A program made the translations under genes and the position numbers. Shown here in pieces: positions 36,609 to 46,600 of a stretch of DNA of 64,000 nt. Positions within the stretch are counted from its first letter, which is position 1; the number at the start of each line of letters is the position of its first letter. The notes under the pieces were generated by a model. That model did no database searches. It was not told where the DNA came from and saw nothing but the letters and a program-made list of their open reading frames with translations. Source of the DNA: Calidithermus chliarophilus DSM 9957 (lineage in GTDB: Bacteria; Deinococcota; Deinococci; Deinococcales; Thermaceae). The stretch is from positions 5,779-69,778 of the forward strand of contig NZ_KE387025.1 in the NCBI RefSeq assembly GCF_000430045.1. The letters run 5' to 3'.

Positions 36609-37025
36609 ATGGGCGAGGTGCGCTCGTTCCACCTCAACGAGCAGGGGTTGCAGCGGGTCCTGGGCGGCCTCGAGGCGGCGGTGATGGAAGTGCTGTGGAA
36701 GCATGGGCCCCAGACGATCGCGGAGGTGCAGAAGGCCTTGTTGCCGCAGCGGCTAGCCTTCAACACGGTGATGACGGTGCTCAGTCGCCTGGTCGCCAAA
36801 GGGCTGGTGACCCGCTGCCAACCGGGTGGGAGGCGCTCGGTCTACGGAGCGGCCCTGTCCAGGGAAGCCTTCGTAGAGGGGTTGACCCACGACGTTGTGG
36901 TAGGTCTGGTGCGCGATTTCGGGGACTACGCGGTGGCCCAGTTCGTCGCTGCGCTCGAGCGCGAGGATCCCGGGCGCATCGCCGAGCTCGAGGCCCTACT
37001 GCGGCGCAAACGGGAAGGCTCGTGA
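36609..37025 (+). CDS. BlaI/MecI/CopY-family repressor
   Basis: A 138-residue winged-helix protein (VLGGLEAAVMEVLWKHGPQT, then TVMTVLSRLVAKGLVTR as recognition segment, wing GGRRSVYGA) followed by a helical dimerisation tail. BlaI-type repressors are inactivated by proteolysis when a partner M56 metalloprotease signals. The M56 gene follows after 4 nt. No beta-lactamase gene is near, so the induced target is open. Confidence 0.9.
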   Translation: MGEVRSFHLNEQGLQRVLGGLEAAVMEVLWKHGPQTIAEVQKALLPQRLAFNTVMTVLSRLVAKGLVTRCQPGGRRSVYGAALSREAFVEGLTHDVVVGLVRDFGDYAVAQFVAALEREDPGRIAELEALLRRKREGS

Positions 37026-37029
37026 GCCT

Positions 37030-37908
37030 ATGGGTCGCGCCATCGAGGCCAGCCTGCTCACCTTGCTGCTGCTGCTGGGGGCGCCGTTGCTGCTGGTGGC
37101 AGGCACCAGCGGTCACCCGGGCATGAGCGGGGCCTTGGACTGGCTCGGGGACTGCTGGTTCGCCCTCCGGGCAGGAGAGGCGGCCGTCGGGCTGGTTCTG
37201 CTGGCCGCGCTGGGTCCAGGGGCTCTCGCGGCTTTCCGGATGCTGCGCGAGCTGGTCACGAGGTGGGCTCTGCTGGCCTCACTGCGCCGTGAGGTCGGCG
37301 GGGCCGCCCAGCCCCCCGATCTCAGCGAGCTCGCGCAGAGCCTGGGCTTGAGGCGGGTGGTATACGTGGACCGGCCCGACGTGTTCGCCTTCACCCAGCT
37401 CTCCGAGGTGGTGGTGAGCCGGGGCCTGGTCGAGCTGCTGCCCCGCGAGGAGCTCAAAGCTGTCCTGCTGCACGAGCGGTACCATCTGATGCGCCGCTCG
37501 GTCAAACGTGGCCTGTGGGTGGCCGGCCTGACCGCCGCCACGGCATTCCTGCCCGTCGCACCGCTCCTGCAGCGGGCCTGGTGGTTACGGGAAGAGCTCG
37601 ACGCCGACCGGGCGGCGGCGGCGGTGGGCGGTGACGTGGTGGCCTCGGCCTTGTTGCGCCTCGCACGGCATGCCCATGCAGAGTCGGCCCCGAATGCTGA
37701 AATTCTAGGCTCGAGCCTGGCTCTGCGGGTGCAGGCCGTCTTGGGGCAACCGGCGCCTCTTTTTGAGGGGCACCGCTGGCGGGCGGCTGTGGTGAAAAGC
37801 GCGCTCATCCTGGCGGCACTGTCCCTCGTACCACTCCTGCTGCACGCCGCGCCTCTGGAGTGGCATCTGCGGGACTGGTTACCCCACGGCCCGGGTCAGA
37901 GCTGCTAG
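37030..37908 (+). CDS. BlaR1-like M56 membrane metallopeptidase
   Basis: A 292-residue protein with four or more membrane helices and a zinc-protease site HERYH (in LLHERYHLMRRS, about residue 155), followed by EELDADRAAA, the third-ligand region of M56/M48-like proteases. BlaR1 proper carries an extra penicillin-binding sensor domain; here the protein ends after the last helix, so the trigger is not a beta-lactam sensor in the same chain. Its end overlaps the convergent GNAT gene by 4 bp. Confidence 0.87.
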   Translation: MGRAIEASLLTLLLLLGAPLLLVAGTSGHPGMSGALDWLGDCWFALRAGEAAVGLVLLAALGPGALAAFRMLRELVTRWALLASLRREVGGAAQPPDLSELAQSLGLRRVVYVDRPDVFAFTQLSEVVVSRGLVELLPREELKAVLLHERYHLMRRSVKRGLWVAGLTAATAFLPVAPLLQRAWWLREELDADRAAAAVGGDVVASALLRLARHAHAESAPNAEILGSSLALRVQAVLGQPAPLFEGHRWRAAVVKSALILAALSLVPLLLHAAPLEWHLRDWLPHGPGQSC

Positions 37909-38444
37909 AGGGGCAGGCCGCACAGGTCGAGCTCCCCTTCCGGCCAGGACCTGCCCTGACAGGCGAACGCCATTGCCGCCAACTCACCCTGCACCCTGCC
38001 GCCGGGCTGCTGGAAGTAAAACGGCCCTTGCACGCGCTGCCAGCCCAGGCGTTCATAGAAGGGGACCAGATCCTCCGCGCACATCAACCAGGCGAAATCG
38101 CACTTAAGCCGGTCGCCGATGAACCCGATGCTCTCCCGCAGCAGCACGGAGGCGTAGCCTTTGCCCCTCGCTTGCGGGAGAGTGGTCACCGCCCCTACCA
38201 AGCCCAGCCGCACGTCCTCCACCCCGACCTTCGCCGGGCGGTGGACGATTTCCAGCATGCTCACCCACCGGCCTTCATGGCTCAAGAAGCCGTACCACTG
38301 AGGCCGGGAGAGCTTGAGCGAGCTCCGGAAAGTGCGGGCTTTCCACCAGCGGTAGCGCACGTACTGGCTGAGCGAAAGCTGCTCCGGGGGGACGATCCAG
38401 ACTTGCTGCTCCCAGGGAAGAACGTCGACGAGAAAGTGATTCAT
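37905..38444 (-). CDS. GNAT-family N-acetyltransferase
   Basis: A 179-residue acetyltransferase with the acetyl-CoA loop VTTLPQARGKGYASVLL (about residue 95) and the end motif VPFYERLGWQ. The pattern is near aminoglycoside 2'-N-acetyltransferases but the acceptor is not clear. It has a response-regulator-type promoter overlapped by a perfect palindrome at 38461-38481, so two regulators may meet there. Tail-to-tail with the M56 protease gene. Confidence 0.82.
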   Translation of the reverse strand: MNHFLVDVLPWEQQVWIVPPEQLSLSQYVRYRWWKARTFRSSLKLSRPQWYGFLSHEGRWVSMLEIVHRPAKVGVEDVRLGLVGAVTTLPQARGKGYASVLLRESIGFIGDRLKCDFAWLMCAEDLVPFYERLGWQRVQGPFYFQQPGGRVQGELAAMAFACQGRSWPEGELDLCGLPL

Positions 38445-38460
38445 GGCGGGGACCCCCCTT

Positions 38461-38508
38461 TACACTACAGCGTGTAGTGTAAAGACCCCATGTTAAATCT
38501 GCGTAAAG
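38461..38508 (-). promoter_or_regulatory. GNAT promoter: response-regulator-type box (site g) plus 9-bp palindrome
   Basis: Minus strand CTTTAC-GCAGA-TTTAAC at 38492-38508, 10 nt, -10 TACACT at 38476-38481. TACACTACA (38461-38469) and TGTAGTGTA (38473-38481) form a perfect inverted repeat with a GCG centre that covers the -10 and the start point. Activator and repressor input at one promoter is suggested. Confidence 0.72.
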
Positions 38509-38862
38509 CTAGTGGCCAACCCGCCTGCGCATCCTCCAGGCGCAAGCCACGCGGTTCGGCCATCCCGCCCGGGTGGAGCATGCACCCTTGCCGCATGGCG
38601 CTTGACGACCGGCAGACAGGAGGAGCAGGGCCGCTCGATCCAGCCGCGACCCCGGCTTCACCCCATCTTCCCTCCTGATGGTCAAGTTCCCCGACGGGTA
38701 GCGGTTGCACACCCCGACCCTGCCAGGCTCAGCAAAACCGATCGCGCACGATGATCCGGGCGTTGCCGAGCACACCGCCGAGTTCCACGTCACCTCCATC
38801 CTCAACAAGCCCGGCGAGGACACCCGGCAGGGCTTGGCGTGACCCTGCCGGGCTGCCCGCCT
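38509..38862. other. 354-bp region with gene remnant
   Basis: No intact gene. On the + strand from ATG 38678 one frame reads MVKFPDG, a TAG, then HTPTLPGSAKPIAHDDPGVA and AEFHVTSILNKPGED to a stop near 38841, so a broken coding remnant is likely, family not recognised. It sits beside the broken thioredoxin gene, so the stretch looks like a decaying segment. Confidence 0.4.
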
Positions 38863-39198
38863 TCAAGTAGGCGCGACGAAGTTGATCCCCACGAACAGCA
38901 CCCGGTCCTTATACCCGCGCCAGGCTGCCTCGAGCATCGGCGCTTCACGGCGGCAGGAGGGGCACCAACTGGCCCGGAAGTTGAGCGCGACGGGCTTAGG
39001 CCCACCAGCCTGGAGAGGGTGAGGCGATCCCCCCACTCCGCCCGGTAGGGCTTCAGGGTGGGCATGATGAAGTCCGGGGCAGGTTGTTCCCCTGGGCGAT
39101 CTGGGAGGGCAGGGCCGAGGGGAGGGGCCGCGGCGCAGACCCCACCAGAACAGCCCACCCAACAGAGCGACCACCAGGATTCCGGCCCAGAAACGCAT
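38863..39198 (-). pseudogene. Frameshifted and truncated TlpA-like thioredoxin gene
   Basis: Starts as a membrane-anchored protein MRFWAGILVVALLGGLFWWG, changes frame (SALPSQIAQGNN), changes again (DFIMPTLKPYRAEWGDRLTL) and returns to PVALNFRASWCPSCRREAP with an intact WCPSC active site. It stops at VGINFVAPT, about 60 residues short of a complete TlpA domain. Three frames are needed to read it, so it is a pseudogene. A complete related domain exists at 41441-42322. Confidence 0.78.
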
Positions 39199-39417
39199 AT
39201 TCTCCTGTTGTCCTTGTTCCCTTCCTTGAACCAATAGTATATGCCCGCACATACCTGTACCTCACTCTTGCGCCTGAGCGGCCCTGAAAGCCAGGGGAAA
39301 AGCAGGCTGGCCCAGCCGTAGAGAATGTGAGGCTACCCGGAGAGCCGGGAACCGGAGGCGGGCAGAACGGCCAAACCCACCATCACACCCAGCCGCCCGC
39401 CGGCTCGAGCGCTCACG

Positions 39418-40071
39418 TCACCTCACCGGGTTTTCCGGCCCCCGGCCACGGTAGGCGTCCACAAACGCCGCTGCCGCCGCGGCGTCCCACCCCTCCAGGC
39501 GCAGCAGCCTGTTCCAGGCGGTGAGCTCGATACCGCGCCCAATCCCGGCCTTACGGACCACCACCAAGCCGTCCCACTGACCCCGGAACCGCCCTGCCCA
39601 GGCCCTAAGGGTGCGCAGGGCCTCGTCGCCGGGTTGGTCGTAGTAGATCACCACGTTCCCGTGTTCCATCGAGTGCACCAGCTTCTCTTTAGGTTCGGCA
39701 GCGGTGTAGAAACCGGCGCTGGTCCAGCTCGGCCAGTGGGTGCCCGAGGTCGGCGGATCGTCCCTGAAGCCCAGCGGCTGTCCCAGCGCCGCGTGCAAAC
39801 GCCCCGCGTCAAGGCGCTCGATCACCCTGCCGAGCTGGGGTTTGCCCTGCTCGGCCAACCGGGCGAAGTCGCCCCCCACCTGCCGCCCCTGCCACCACGA
39901 CCAGCCGGCCCAGCCGACCCCCAGGGCGGCCAGGGCGGTGAGGAGTACTGCAGTCCAGGGAAAGGCTTTAGATTTGGAGGTGTACCTCGCACCACGCCGG
40001 GTGCTTGACGTCAAGGCCTTTCGGTTGCTCGGATTCTTTGCCATACGTCGCTCCACGTACCAGGTGCTCAT
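39418..40071 (-). CDS. Membrane-anchored DUF3105 protein
   Basis: A 217-residue protein with one N-terminal membrane helix (about residues 40-60) and an outer DUF3105 domain, recognised by PPTSGTHWPSW and LVHSMEHGNVVIYYDQPG. Conserved His and Cys-free SGTHW/EHG motifs suggest metal binding, but the role is unknown. ATG 40071 overlaps the stop of the upstream gene (ATGA); a shorter start at 40044 is possible. Co-transcribed with a BNR-repeat protein. Confidence 0.8.
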   Translation of the reverse strand: MSTWYVERRMAKNPSNRKALTSSTRRGARYTSKSKAFPWTAVLLTALAALGVGWAGWSWWQGRQVGGDFARLAEQGKPQLGRVIERLDAGRLHAALGQPLGFRDDPPTSGTHWPSWTSAGFYTAAEPKEKLVHSMEHGNVVIYYDQPGDEALRTLRAWAGRFRGQWDGLVVVRKAGIGRGIELTAWNRLLRLEGWDAAAAAAFVDAYRGRGPENPVR

Positions 40072-40964
40072 CGTTGCCAAACCTGGCCCTGATCGTCCAT
40101 CCATACGATGTATCCAGCCTCGTCGGGGCTCGCCGCCAGCGCGATCACGGAGGCGGGCTCCAGGCGTTGCCATCCCTCGGGACCCTGGGCATACAACCCC
40201 TGCCGTCCGCCGACATAGAGCTTGCCGCCCGCGTCCACGCCCAGCGCGAAGACGTCGGCCTCGGGCGCCCCGGCGGGCTCAAAATGCCCGCCGCCATCCA
40301 GGCTGCGGTAGAGCCCTGCCCCCACGCCTCCGGCGTAGACGCTACCGTCCCTCGCGACCGCCAGCACGTGAACCCACCGGGACAGCCCTACCCCCCCGGC
40401 CGCTCTCCAGTTCAGACCCCCGTCCTGGCTGACGTACAGACCGCTGCGGGCTTCCCAAAGGTAATGCCGCTGAGGGTCAACAGGGCTTATCGCGTAGCCG
40501 TGAATGTCCATGCCGCCGAGCCCACTCGGACGGCGGTCACGGTATGTCCTGAGATCGTCGCTCACGGCATAGACTTCATGGCCAGCTACAATTAGCCGCC
40601 TGCCATCCCAGGCCAGGTTCATGGCATCCCAGCCGCTGCGCTGCACCACGTTAAGCCAGCCCTGCTTATCCCCGTCGAAGCGCTGGATGCCGTCGTGGTG
40701 CCCGAAGAGTATCTCCCCAGTAGGCAAAAGTACCAGGGAGTGGGCGTCTCGCGTGGCCACCGGGGCCAGGGGCATGGTCATGCCGGCCATCCTCCCCTTG
40801 GGGCTGCCGGCCCCGCTCGCCGCCGTGCCCATGGGTATCCCGCCCGTGATGGGCATTCCGGGCAGGCGGGGTACGGTCGAGCGCGCCAGCAGCCCCACCA
40901 ACCCGGCCAGCAGGAGTGCCCCAAGACCGGCGATCCACCAGGAGGTTTTGACCCGTTTCCCCAT
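40068..40964 (-). CDS. Membrane-anchored BNR-repeat beta-propeller (sialidase/Ycf48-like)
   Basis: A 298-residue protein: signal anchor (residues 10-30), a Met/Gly-rich linker (MPITGGIPMGTAA, MAGMTMPLAP) and a propeller with several Asp-box repeats (SQDGGLNWRAAG, SLDGGGHFEPAG). No catalytic residues of sialidases. The same arrangement with DUF3105 is seen in exported metal/redox gene sets. The Met-rich linker could bind copper; inference. ATG 40964 is chosen because the longer frame ahead has no protein character. Confidence 0.78.
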   Translation of the reverse strand: MGKRVKTSWWIAGLGALLLAGLVGLLARSTVPRLPGMPITGGIPMGTAASGAGSPKGRMAGMTMPLAPVATRDAHSLVLLPTGEILFGHHDGIQRFDGDKQGWLNVVQRSGWDAMNLAWDGRRLIVAGHEVYAVSDDLRTYRDRRPSGLGGMDIHGYAISPVDPQRHYLWEARSGLYVSQDGGLNWRAAGGVGLSRWVHVLAVARDGSVYAGGVGAGLYRSLDGGGHFEPAGAPEADVFALGVDAGGKLYVGGRQGLYAQGPEGWQRLEPASVIALAASPDEAGYIVWMDDQGQVWQR

Positions 40965-41005
40965 CGACCCGACCTCGGCCCGCGGCCACCGTCCCGCGTG
41001 CCCGC

Positions 41006-41038
41006 ACGGTACCCAGCTCGTGTTAAATGCGTGTAAAG
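41006..41038 (-). promoter_or_regulatory. Response-regulator-type box with -10, site h
   Basis: Minus strand CTTTAC-ACGCA-TTTAAC at 41022-41038, 10 nt, TACCGT at 41006-41011. It overlaps the end of the GNAT gene and serves the BNR/DUF3105 pair. Confidence 0.7.
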
Positions 41039-41424
41039 TCCCTGGGTGGAAGCCCCGGATGTGGTCGACCGGCCTGCCAGTACCCCCACTTCCACCACCG
41101 CAGCTTGGGCACCCCGGCGATATAGGTGCGGGCAACCCCGCAAGGCTGGAAGCCCACCGACAGGATGCCCCGCCTCGAGGCCAGGTTGGCAGCGTGGGTG
41201 TCGATGTAAATGCCGCCAGTGGGCGGGTTGCTCAGGGCAAGGCCGGCCAGATAGCGCAGGGCGGCCTTGTACAGCCCCCGACCTCGCAGGTGTGGCTGGG
41301 TCTGAAAGTCGAACAGCCAGTGGACCGGTCGGGTCTGGGGCTGAGCGGGACCGTCCGTGGGCGGGCGGTAGACCAGGTGGGCGCGCCACCGAACCGGCGA
41401 ACGCTCAAGCAATAACGTGAACAA
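41023..41424 (-). CDS. GNAT-like acetyltransferase, short
   Basis: A 133-residue protein with RGRGLYKAALRYL resembling the acetyl-CoA loop, then GGIYIDTHAANLASRRGILS and GFQPCGVARTYI in GNAT order. The start is TTG 41424, supported by GGAGG five bases upstream; no ATG fits. Shorter than typical GNATs. It follows the Lgt-like/TlpA gene, perhaps in the same transcript. Confidence 0.6.
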   Translation of the reverse strand: MFTLLLERSPVRWRAHLVYRPPTDGPAQPQTRPVHWLFDFQTQPHLRGRGLYKAALRYLAGLALSNPPTGGIYIDTHAANLASRRGILSVGFQPCGVARTYIAGVPKLRWWKWGYWQAGRPHPGLPPRDFTRI

Positions 41425-41440
41425 GGGAGCCTCCGCGGGT

Positions 41441-42322
41441 CTAGGGCAAGACGGCCCGTACGTTACTGAGCAAAGCCCCTCGGTTGAGTTCACCGATCAG
41501 CCGGCCGCGCAGGGTGCCGTCAGGAGTGATGAACAGGGTAGTGGGTAACCCCACCCCGCCAAAACGGGCATAGAGCGCGGAGGTGCGGTCAAAGCCGCTC
41601 TGACCCACAGGGGCATCCCGCCAGATGGGATAGCTCACCCCCACCTGTCGGGTGTAGGCCGCGACCGTCTGGGGGGCTTCGTTCAGATTCACCCCCACAA
41701 CGACCAGCCCTCTATCTTTGAACTCGGCCTGCACGCTGTCCAGCAGCGGCATCTCGCGGCGGCAAGGGGGACACCAGGTGGCCCAGAAGTTGAGCACCAC
41801 CGCTTTACCCCTGAGGCTCCAGAGCGTGACCGGCTGGCCCTCGAGGTTCACCAGGCGTATCTCCGGAACCTGGTCGCCGATTTTAACAGCGGCCCCATCC
41901 CCCAGCCGCAGCCCCATGCTCCCGTACCCCAGGGCAAACCAGGCACCACCCACCACGAAGCCCATCAGCAGCGGTCGGGCGTAGGCTAAGCGCTCAGACC
42001 GTACACGGCGCGACAGGGCCCACAGCCCATAGGCCATCCCCCCCATCACCCCGGCCCAGGGTAGATACCCCGGCTGCCAGACATACAGTGCGGTGATCGG
42101 GTTGGCCTGGTAGCCATCCCAGTTGAGCAACACAAACCCCAGCCGCGCCCCCAACAAACCGGCTATGGCCAGGTTACCAGCCGTGTTCGTCACCCAATTG
42201 GCATCCAGCCCCGCCCGTCTGGCCACCCGTGCAGCCCACCAGGAAGCCACCAGCAGCCCGGTCAAGAGCACCAGCCGCACCGTGGCGATCAGGAAGGGAC
42301 CGATCTGTACAGCATCGGGCAT
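41441..42322 (-). CDS. Fusion of Lgt-like membrane domain and TlpA-like thioredoxin
   Basis: A 293-residue protein. Residues 1-140 form four or five helices resembling the front of prolipoprotein diacylglyceryl transferase (GLLGARLGFVLLNWDGYQAN, then YLPWAGVMGG where Lgt has HGG). From about residue 150 a periplasmic TlpA/ResA-like domain follows: GDQVPEIRLVNLEG, the active site WCPPC, and the cis-Pro loop GVGLPTTLFITPDG. The catalytic Lgt histidine is not there, so the membrane part may serve as anchor or electron path. It lies downstream of an exported rhodanese, pointing to sulfur or disulfide chemistry. Confidence 0.8.
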   Translation of the reverse strand: MPDAVQIGPFLIATVRLVLLTGLLVASWWAARVARRAGLDANWVTNTAGNLAIAGLLGARLGFVLLNWDGYQANPITALYVWQPGYLPWAGVMGGMAYGLWALSRRVRSERLAYARPLLMGFVVGGAWFALGYGSMGLRLGDGAAVKIGDQVPEIRLVNLEGQPVTLWSLRGKAVVLNFWATWCPPCRREMPLLDSVQAEFKDRGLVVVGVNLNEAPQTVAAYTRQVGVSYPIWRDAPVGQSGFDRTSALYARFGGVGLPTTLFITPDGTLRGRLIGELNRGALLSNVRAVLP

Positions 42323-42332
42323 GACACACCCG

Positions 42333-42740
42333 CTAGCGAGGCTTGATTGAAAGGGCAAAACCTGCCGCTTTCCAGGCTTCAAAACCCCCCTTGAGCTCCC
42401 TCACGTTGGTATAGCCCAGCCTGACCAGGGCCTGTGCCGACAGCGCACTCATCCGCCCAGACCGGCAATAGACCACGATCTCGGCGTTTTTGTCTTTGGG
42501 CAGATTGCCGGCCTTGGCGATGAGGTTGAAGGGGATGAAAAGGTCCGTGCCGGGAATTTCCCCCTCGTAGGGAATGTGGGTGTTGATCAGGACGAAATCC
42601 TTGTCCGCGAGCTGGCGCTCAAGCCCCTGTGGGCTTAGCAGACCCCAGCGACCGCCTTGAGTCTGCACGGTTTGAGCCGGAAAGGGATGGGCCAGTGACA
42701 AGCCCCCCAGCAACAGCAGCATCCACACTCGCATGAACAT
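42333..42740 (-). CDS. Exported rhodanese-like protein
   Basis: A 135-residue protein with a signal peptide (1-17, ending LSLA) and a single rhodanese domain; the active-site loop CRSGRMS has the persulfide-forming Cys, preceded by EIVVYCRSG and followed by GYTNVRELKGGFEAW. Single-domain exported rhodaneses move sulfane sulfur or bind sulfur compounds. Start ATG 42740 has GGAGGTAAGC upstream. First gene of a unit with the Lgt-like/TlpA fusion and a GNAT. Confidence 0.9.
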   Translation of the reverse strand: MFMRVWMLLLLGGLSLAHPFPAQTVQTQGGRWGLLSPQGLERQLADKDFVLINTHIPYEGEIPGTDLFIPFNLIAKAGNLPKDKNAEIVVYCRSGRMSALSAQALVRLGYTNVRELKGGFEAWKAAGFALSIKPR

Positions 42741-42775
42741 GCTTACCTCCGGAGGCACAAAAGGGCACGAAGACA

Positions 42776-42808
42776 AGGGTAGCGGCGGTGTGTTAAGTTT
42801 CCGCAAAG
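42776..42808 (-). promoter_or_regulatory. Response-regulator-type box with -10, site i
   Basis: Minus strand CTTTGC-GGAAA-CTTAAC at 42792-42808, 10 nt, TACCCT at 42776-42781. Drives the rhodanese operon. Confidence 0.7.
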
Positions 42809-42994
42809 GCCCCCACGGTGAGGTATCCGTACCCCGTAGATCGCCGCCGGCGGTGACGCCGCCGTTCGAAAGCACGTTCTCGAGCGGCCGGTTTACGCCC
42901 TCTGGTCGGGGTTGCGTGTCCGGCGACGGAAGGGGACTTGACGATTGGTGCATCTGGGTGCTGCGGCCTGGGTGGCTTCCCTTAGACTCTGTCC

Positions 42995-44244
<1,250 letters not shown>

Positions 44245-44248
<4 letters not shown>

Positions 44249-45366
44249 CCCGTCCTCGCAGTCCCCTTCGCCGCCGGCAGGCTGAACCAGAACACACTGC
44301 CGACGCCGACTTCGCTGTGCAGGCTCATCTGTCCTCCCATGGCCTCCACCAGACCCTTAGCCACGGTCAAACCCACCCCCGTCCCCCCCTCCTTGCGGCT
44401 TCTGGCGGGGTCGATCCGGTAAAAGCGCTCGAAGATCCGCTCCTGGTGCTCGGGCGCGATCCCCCTCCCGGTGTCGCGGACGAAGAAGCAGATCCCTTCA
44501 GGCTTGAGTGTCGCCCCCAGGATCACCCGGCCGCCCTCCGGCGTGTAGCGCAGGGCGTTGGAGAGCAGGTTGGAGAGCACCTGATGCAGCCGCTCCGGGT
44601 CGGCTTGAACCTTGGGCAAGTCGGCGGCGACCTCCAGCTCGAGGGTCAGGCCCTTCTCGCCGAAGGCCGGGGCCAGCCGTTCGCGGGCTTCGTTCAAGAT
44701 GACCTGCGGCGACAGGGGCTCGGGATGAACCGCTACCGCGCCCGCTTCGACCCGCGAGACCAGAGACAGGTCTTCCACCAGCCGTCCCATCGCCCGAACC
44801 TCGCGGGCGATGCTCTGGGCGGCTACCTCAGGCGGCAACACCCCGTCGGCGAGGGCCTCGCTGTAGCCCTGTAGCGCCGCCAGCGGGGTTCGCAGCTCAT
44901 GGGCCACGCTGCCGATGAGCTCGACCCGGCGCTGCTCGACCTGCTCGAGGGCCTGGGAGAGCCGGTTAAACTGCCGCGCCAGTTCGGACAGCTCGTCCTC
45001 CCCCGTTTCCCTGAGGCGTAACTTGTAGTGGCCCCTTGCGATCTCCTGGGCCCCGCGAACCAGCAGATTGACCGTCTGGCTGATACGGCCGACGAACAAG
45101 TACGCCAGGAGCGCGGAGAGGGCTAAGGCGATGGGAAAGGCGGCCAACAGGGCCCGGGTCAGGGTGTCGTGCAGGCCGCTCTCGAGGTCGGCCCGCAGGC
45201 TAAGACCCATGGGCCCCATGACCTCGATCATGTGCTCGAGATGCCCCCGGTAGAACGCGGGGCTGAGCAGATCGGCCACCACCAGCATCACCGTGGTCGC
45301 CACCCCCGCCACCACCAGATTGGCCGCCAGCAGCCGCGCGAAAAGCCCTCTGGGCACGACCCGCAT
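44245..45366 (-). CDS. Sensor histidine kinase with HAMP domain
   Basis: A 373-residue kinase. Two membrane helices (about 8-30 and 70-95) bracket a short periplasmic loop of about 40 residues, then HAMP, the H box SVAHELRTPLAALQGYSE, N box LSNLLSNALRYTPEGG, and GTGVGLTVAKGLVEAMGG. The very small sensor loop resembles envelope or membrane-signal kinases. It is the third gene behind a SHOCT protein and the response regulator, all under a box that probably binds its partner. Confidence 0.93.
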
Positions 45367-45458
45367 GGATCCCCCTTCCCCCTCCTCAACCGTACACAAT
45401 GCGCCTGGCTTCGTAGGACACAGCTTCAGCCACTGTGCACCCCTGGCTTGCCAAAGCC

Positions 45459-46142
<684 letters not shown>

Positions 46143-46211
46143 GTCTCGTGCCTCGCAAGCGAGCCGAGGGTCCAGCGGAAGTTCGCTCCAACCCTCGCTC
46201 CGGGCGACTCG

Positions 46212-46430
46212 CTACTCGCTTAGCTCCCGCCGCATTTGCTCATAGGTGTTGCCGTCAATCTCCCCGCGCGCGTACCGCTCGCGCAGGACCGAAAGCGCGC
46301 GGTCTTGCGGTTTATCCTTCGGACCGATCAGCCGCACCAAGGCGTAGACCAGCAACCCCAGGACGGCCAGCTCGAGCAAGCCCCAAAGCCACATCCCTGC
46401 CCCCATGCCATGTCCCCAGTTCCACGTCAT
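46212..46430 (-). CDS. Small SHOCT-domain membrane protein
   Basis: A 72-residue protein: Met/Trp/His-rich start MTWNWGHGMGAGMW, one membrane helix, and a C-terminal SHOCT motif LSVLRERYARGEIDGNTYEQ. Such proteins are common beside copper and envelope stress genes; they may tune kinases or bind metal. ATG 46430 has AGAGGTGG upstream. First gene of the two-component operon. A broken homolog lies at 52186-52368. Confidence 0.82.
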   Translation of the reverse strand: MTWNWGHGMGAGMWLWGLLELAVLGLLVYALVRLIGPKDKPQDRALSVLRERYARGEIDGNTYEQMRRELSE

Positions 46431-46450
46431 CGCGGCCACCTCTGAGTGCC

Positions 46451-46483
46451 AGGCTAGCCCCGGCGCGTTAAGCTCCGGTAAAG
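46451..46483 (-). promoter_or_regulatory. Response-regulator-type box with -10, site j (own operon)
   Basis: Minus strand CTTTAC-CGGAG-CTTAAC at 46467-46483, 10 nt, TAGCCT at 46451-46456. Precedes the SHOCT/response regulator/kinase genes, so autoregulation is the simplest reading. Confidence 0.78.
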
Positions 46484-46543
46484 CCTCGGCTCGCGAAGGT
46501 TGGGGGCCCTGCCCCCAGCAAGGCCCGCTCCCGGCCAGGGCTT

Positions 46544-46580
46544 TTGTCCTATACCCACCCCAGGTGGGGTGGGCTATGAT
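46544..46580 (+). promoter_or_regulatory. CsoR-type operator and promoter, site O4
   Basis: CCCACCCC (46554-46561), AGGT, GGGGTGGG (46566-46573), then after one base TATGAT (46575-46580) as -10. The palindrome fills the promoter spacer. The same order recurs at O5, O6 and O7. Confidence 0.82.
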
Positions 46581-46600
46581 CGCCACAGGAGGTCAACGTC

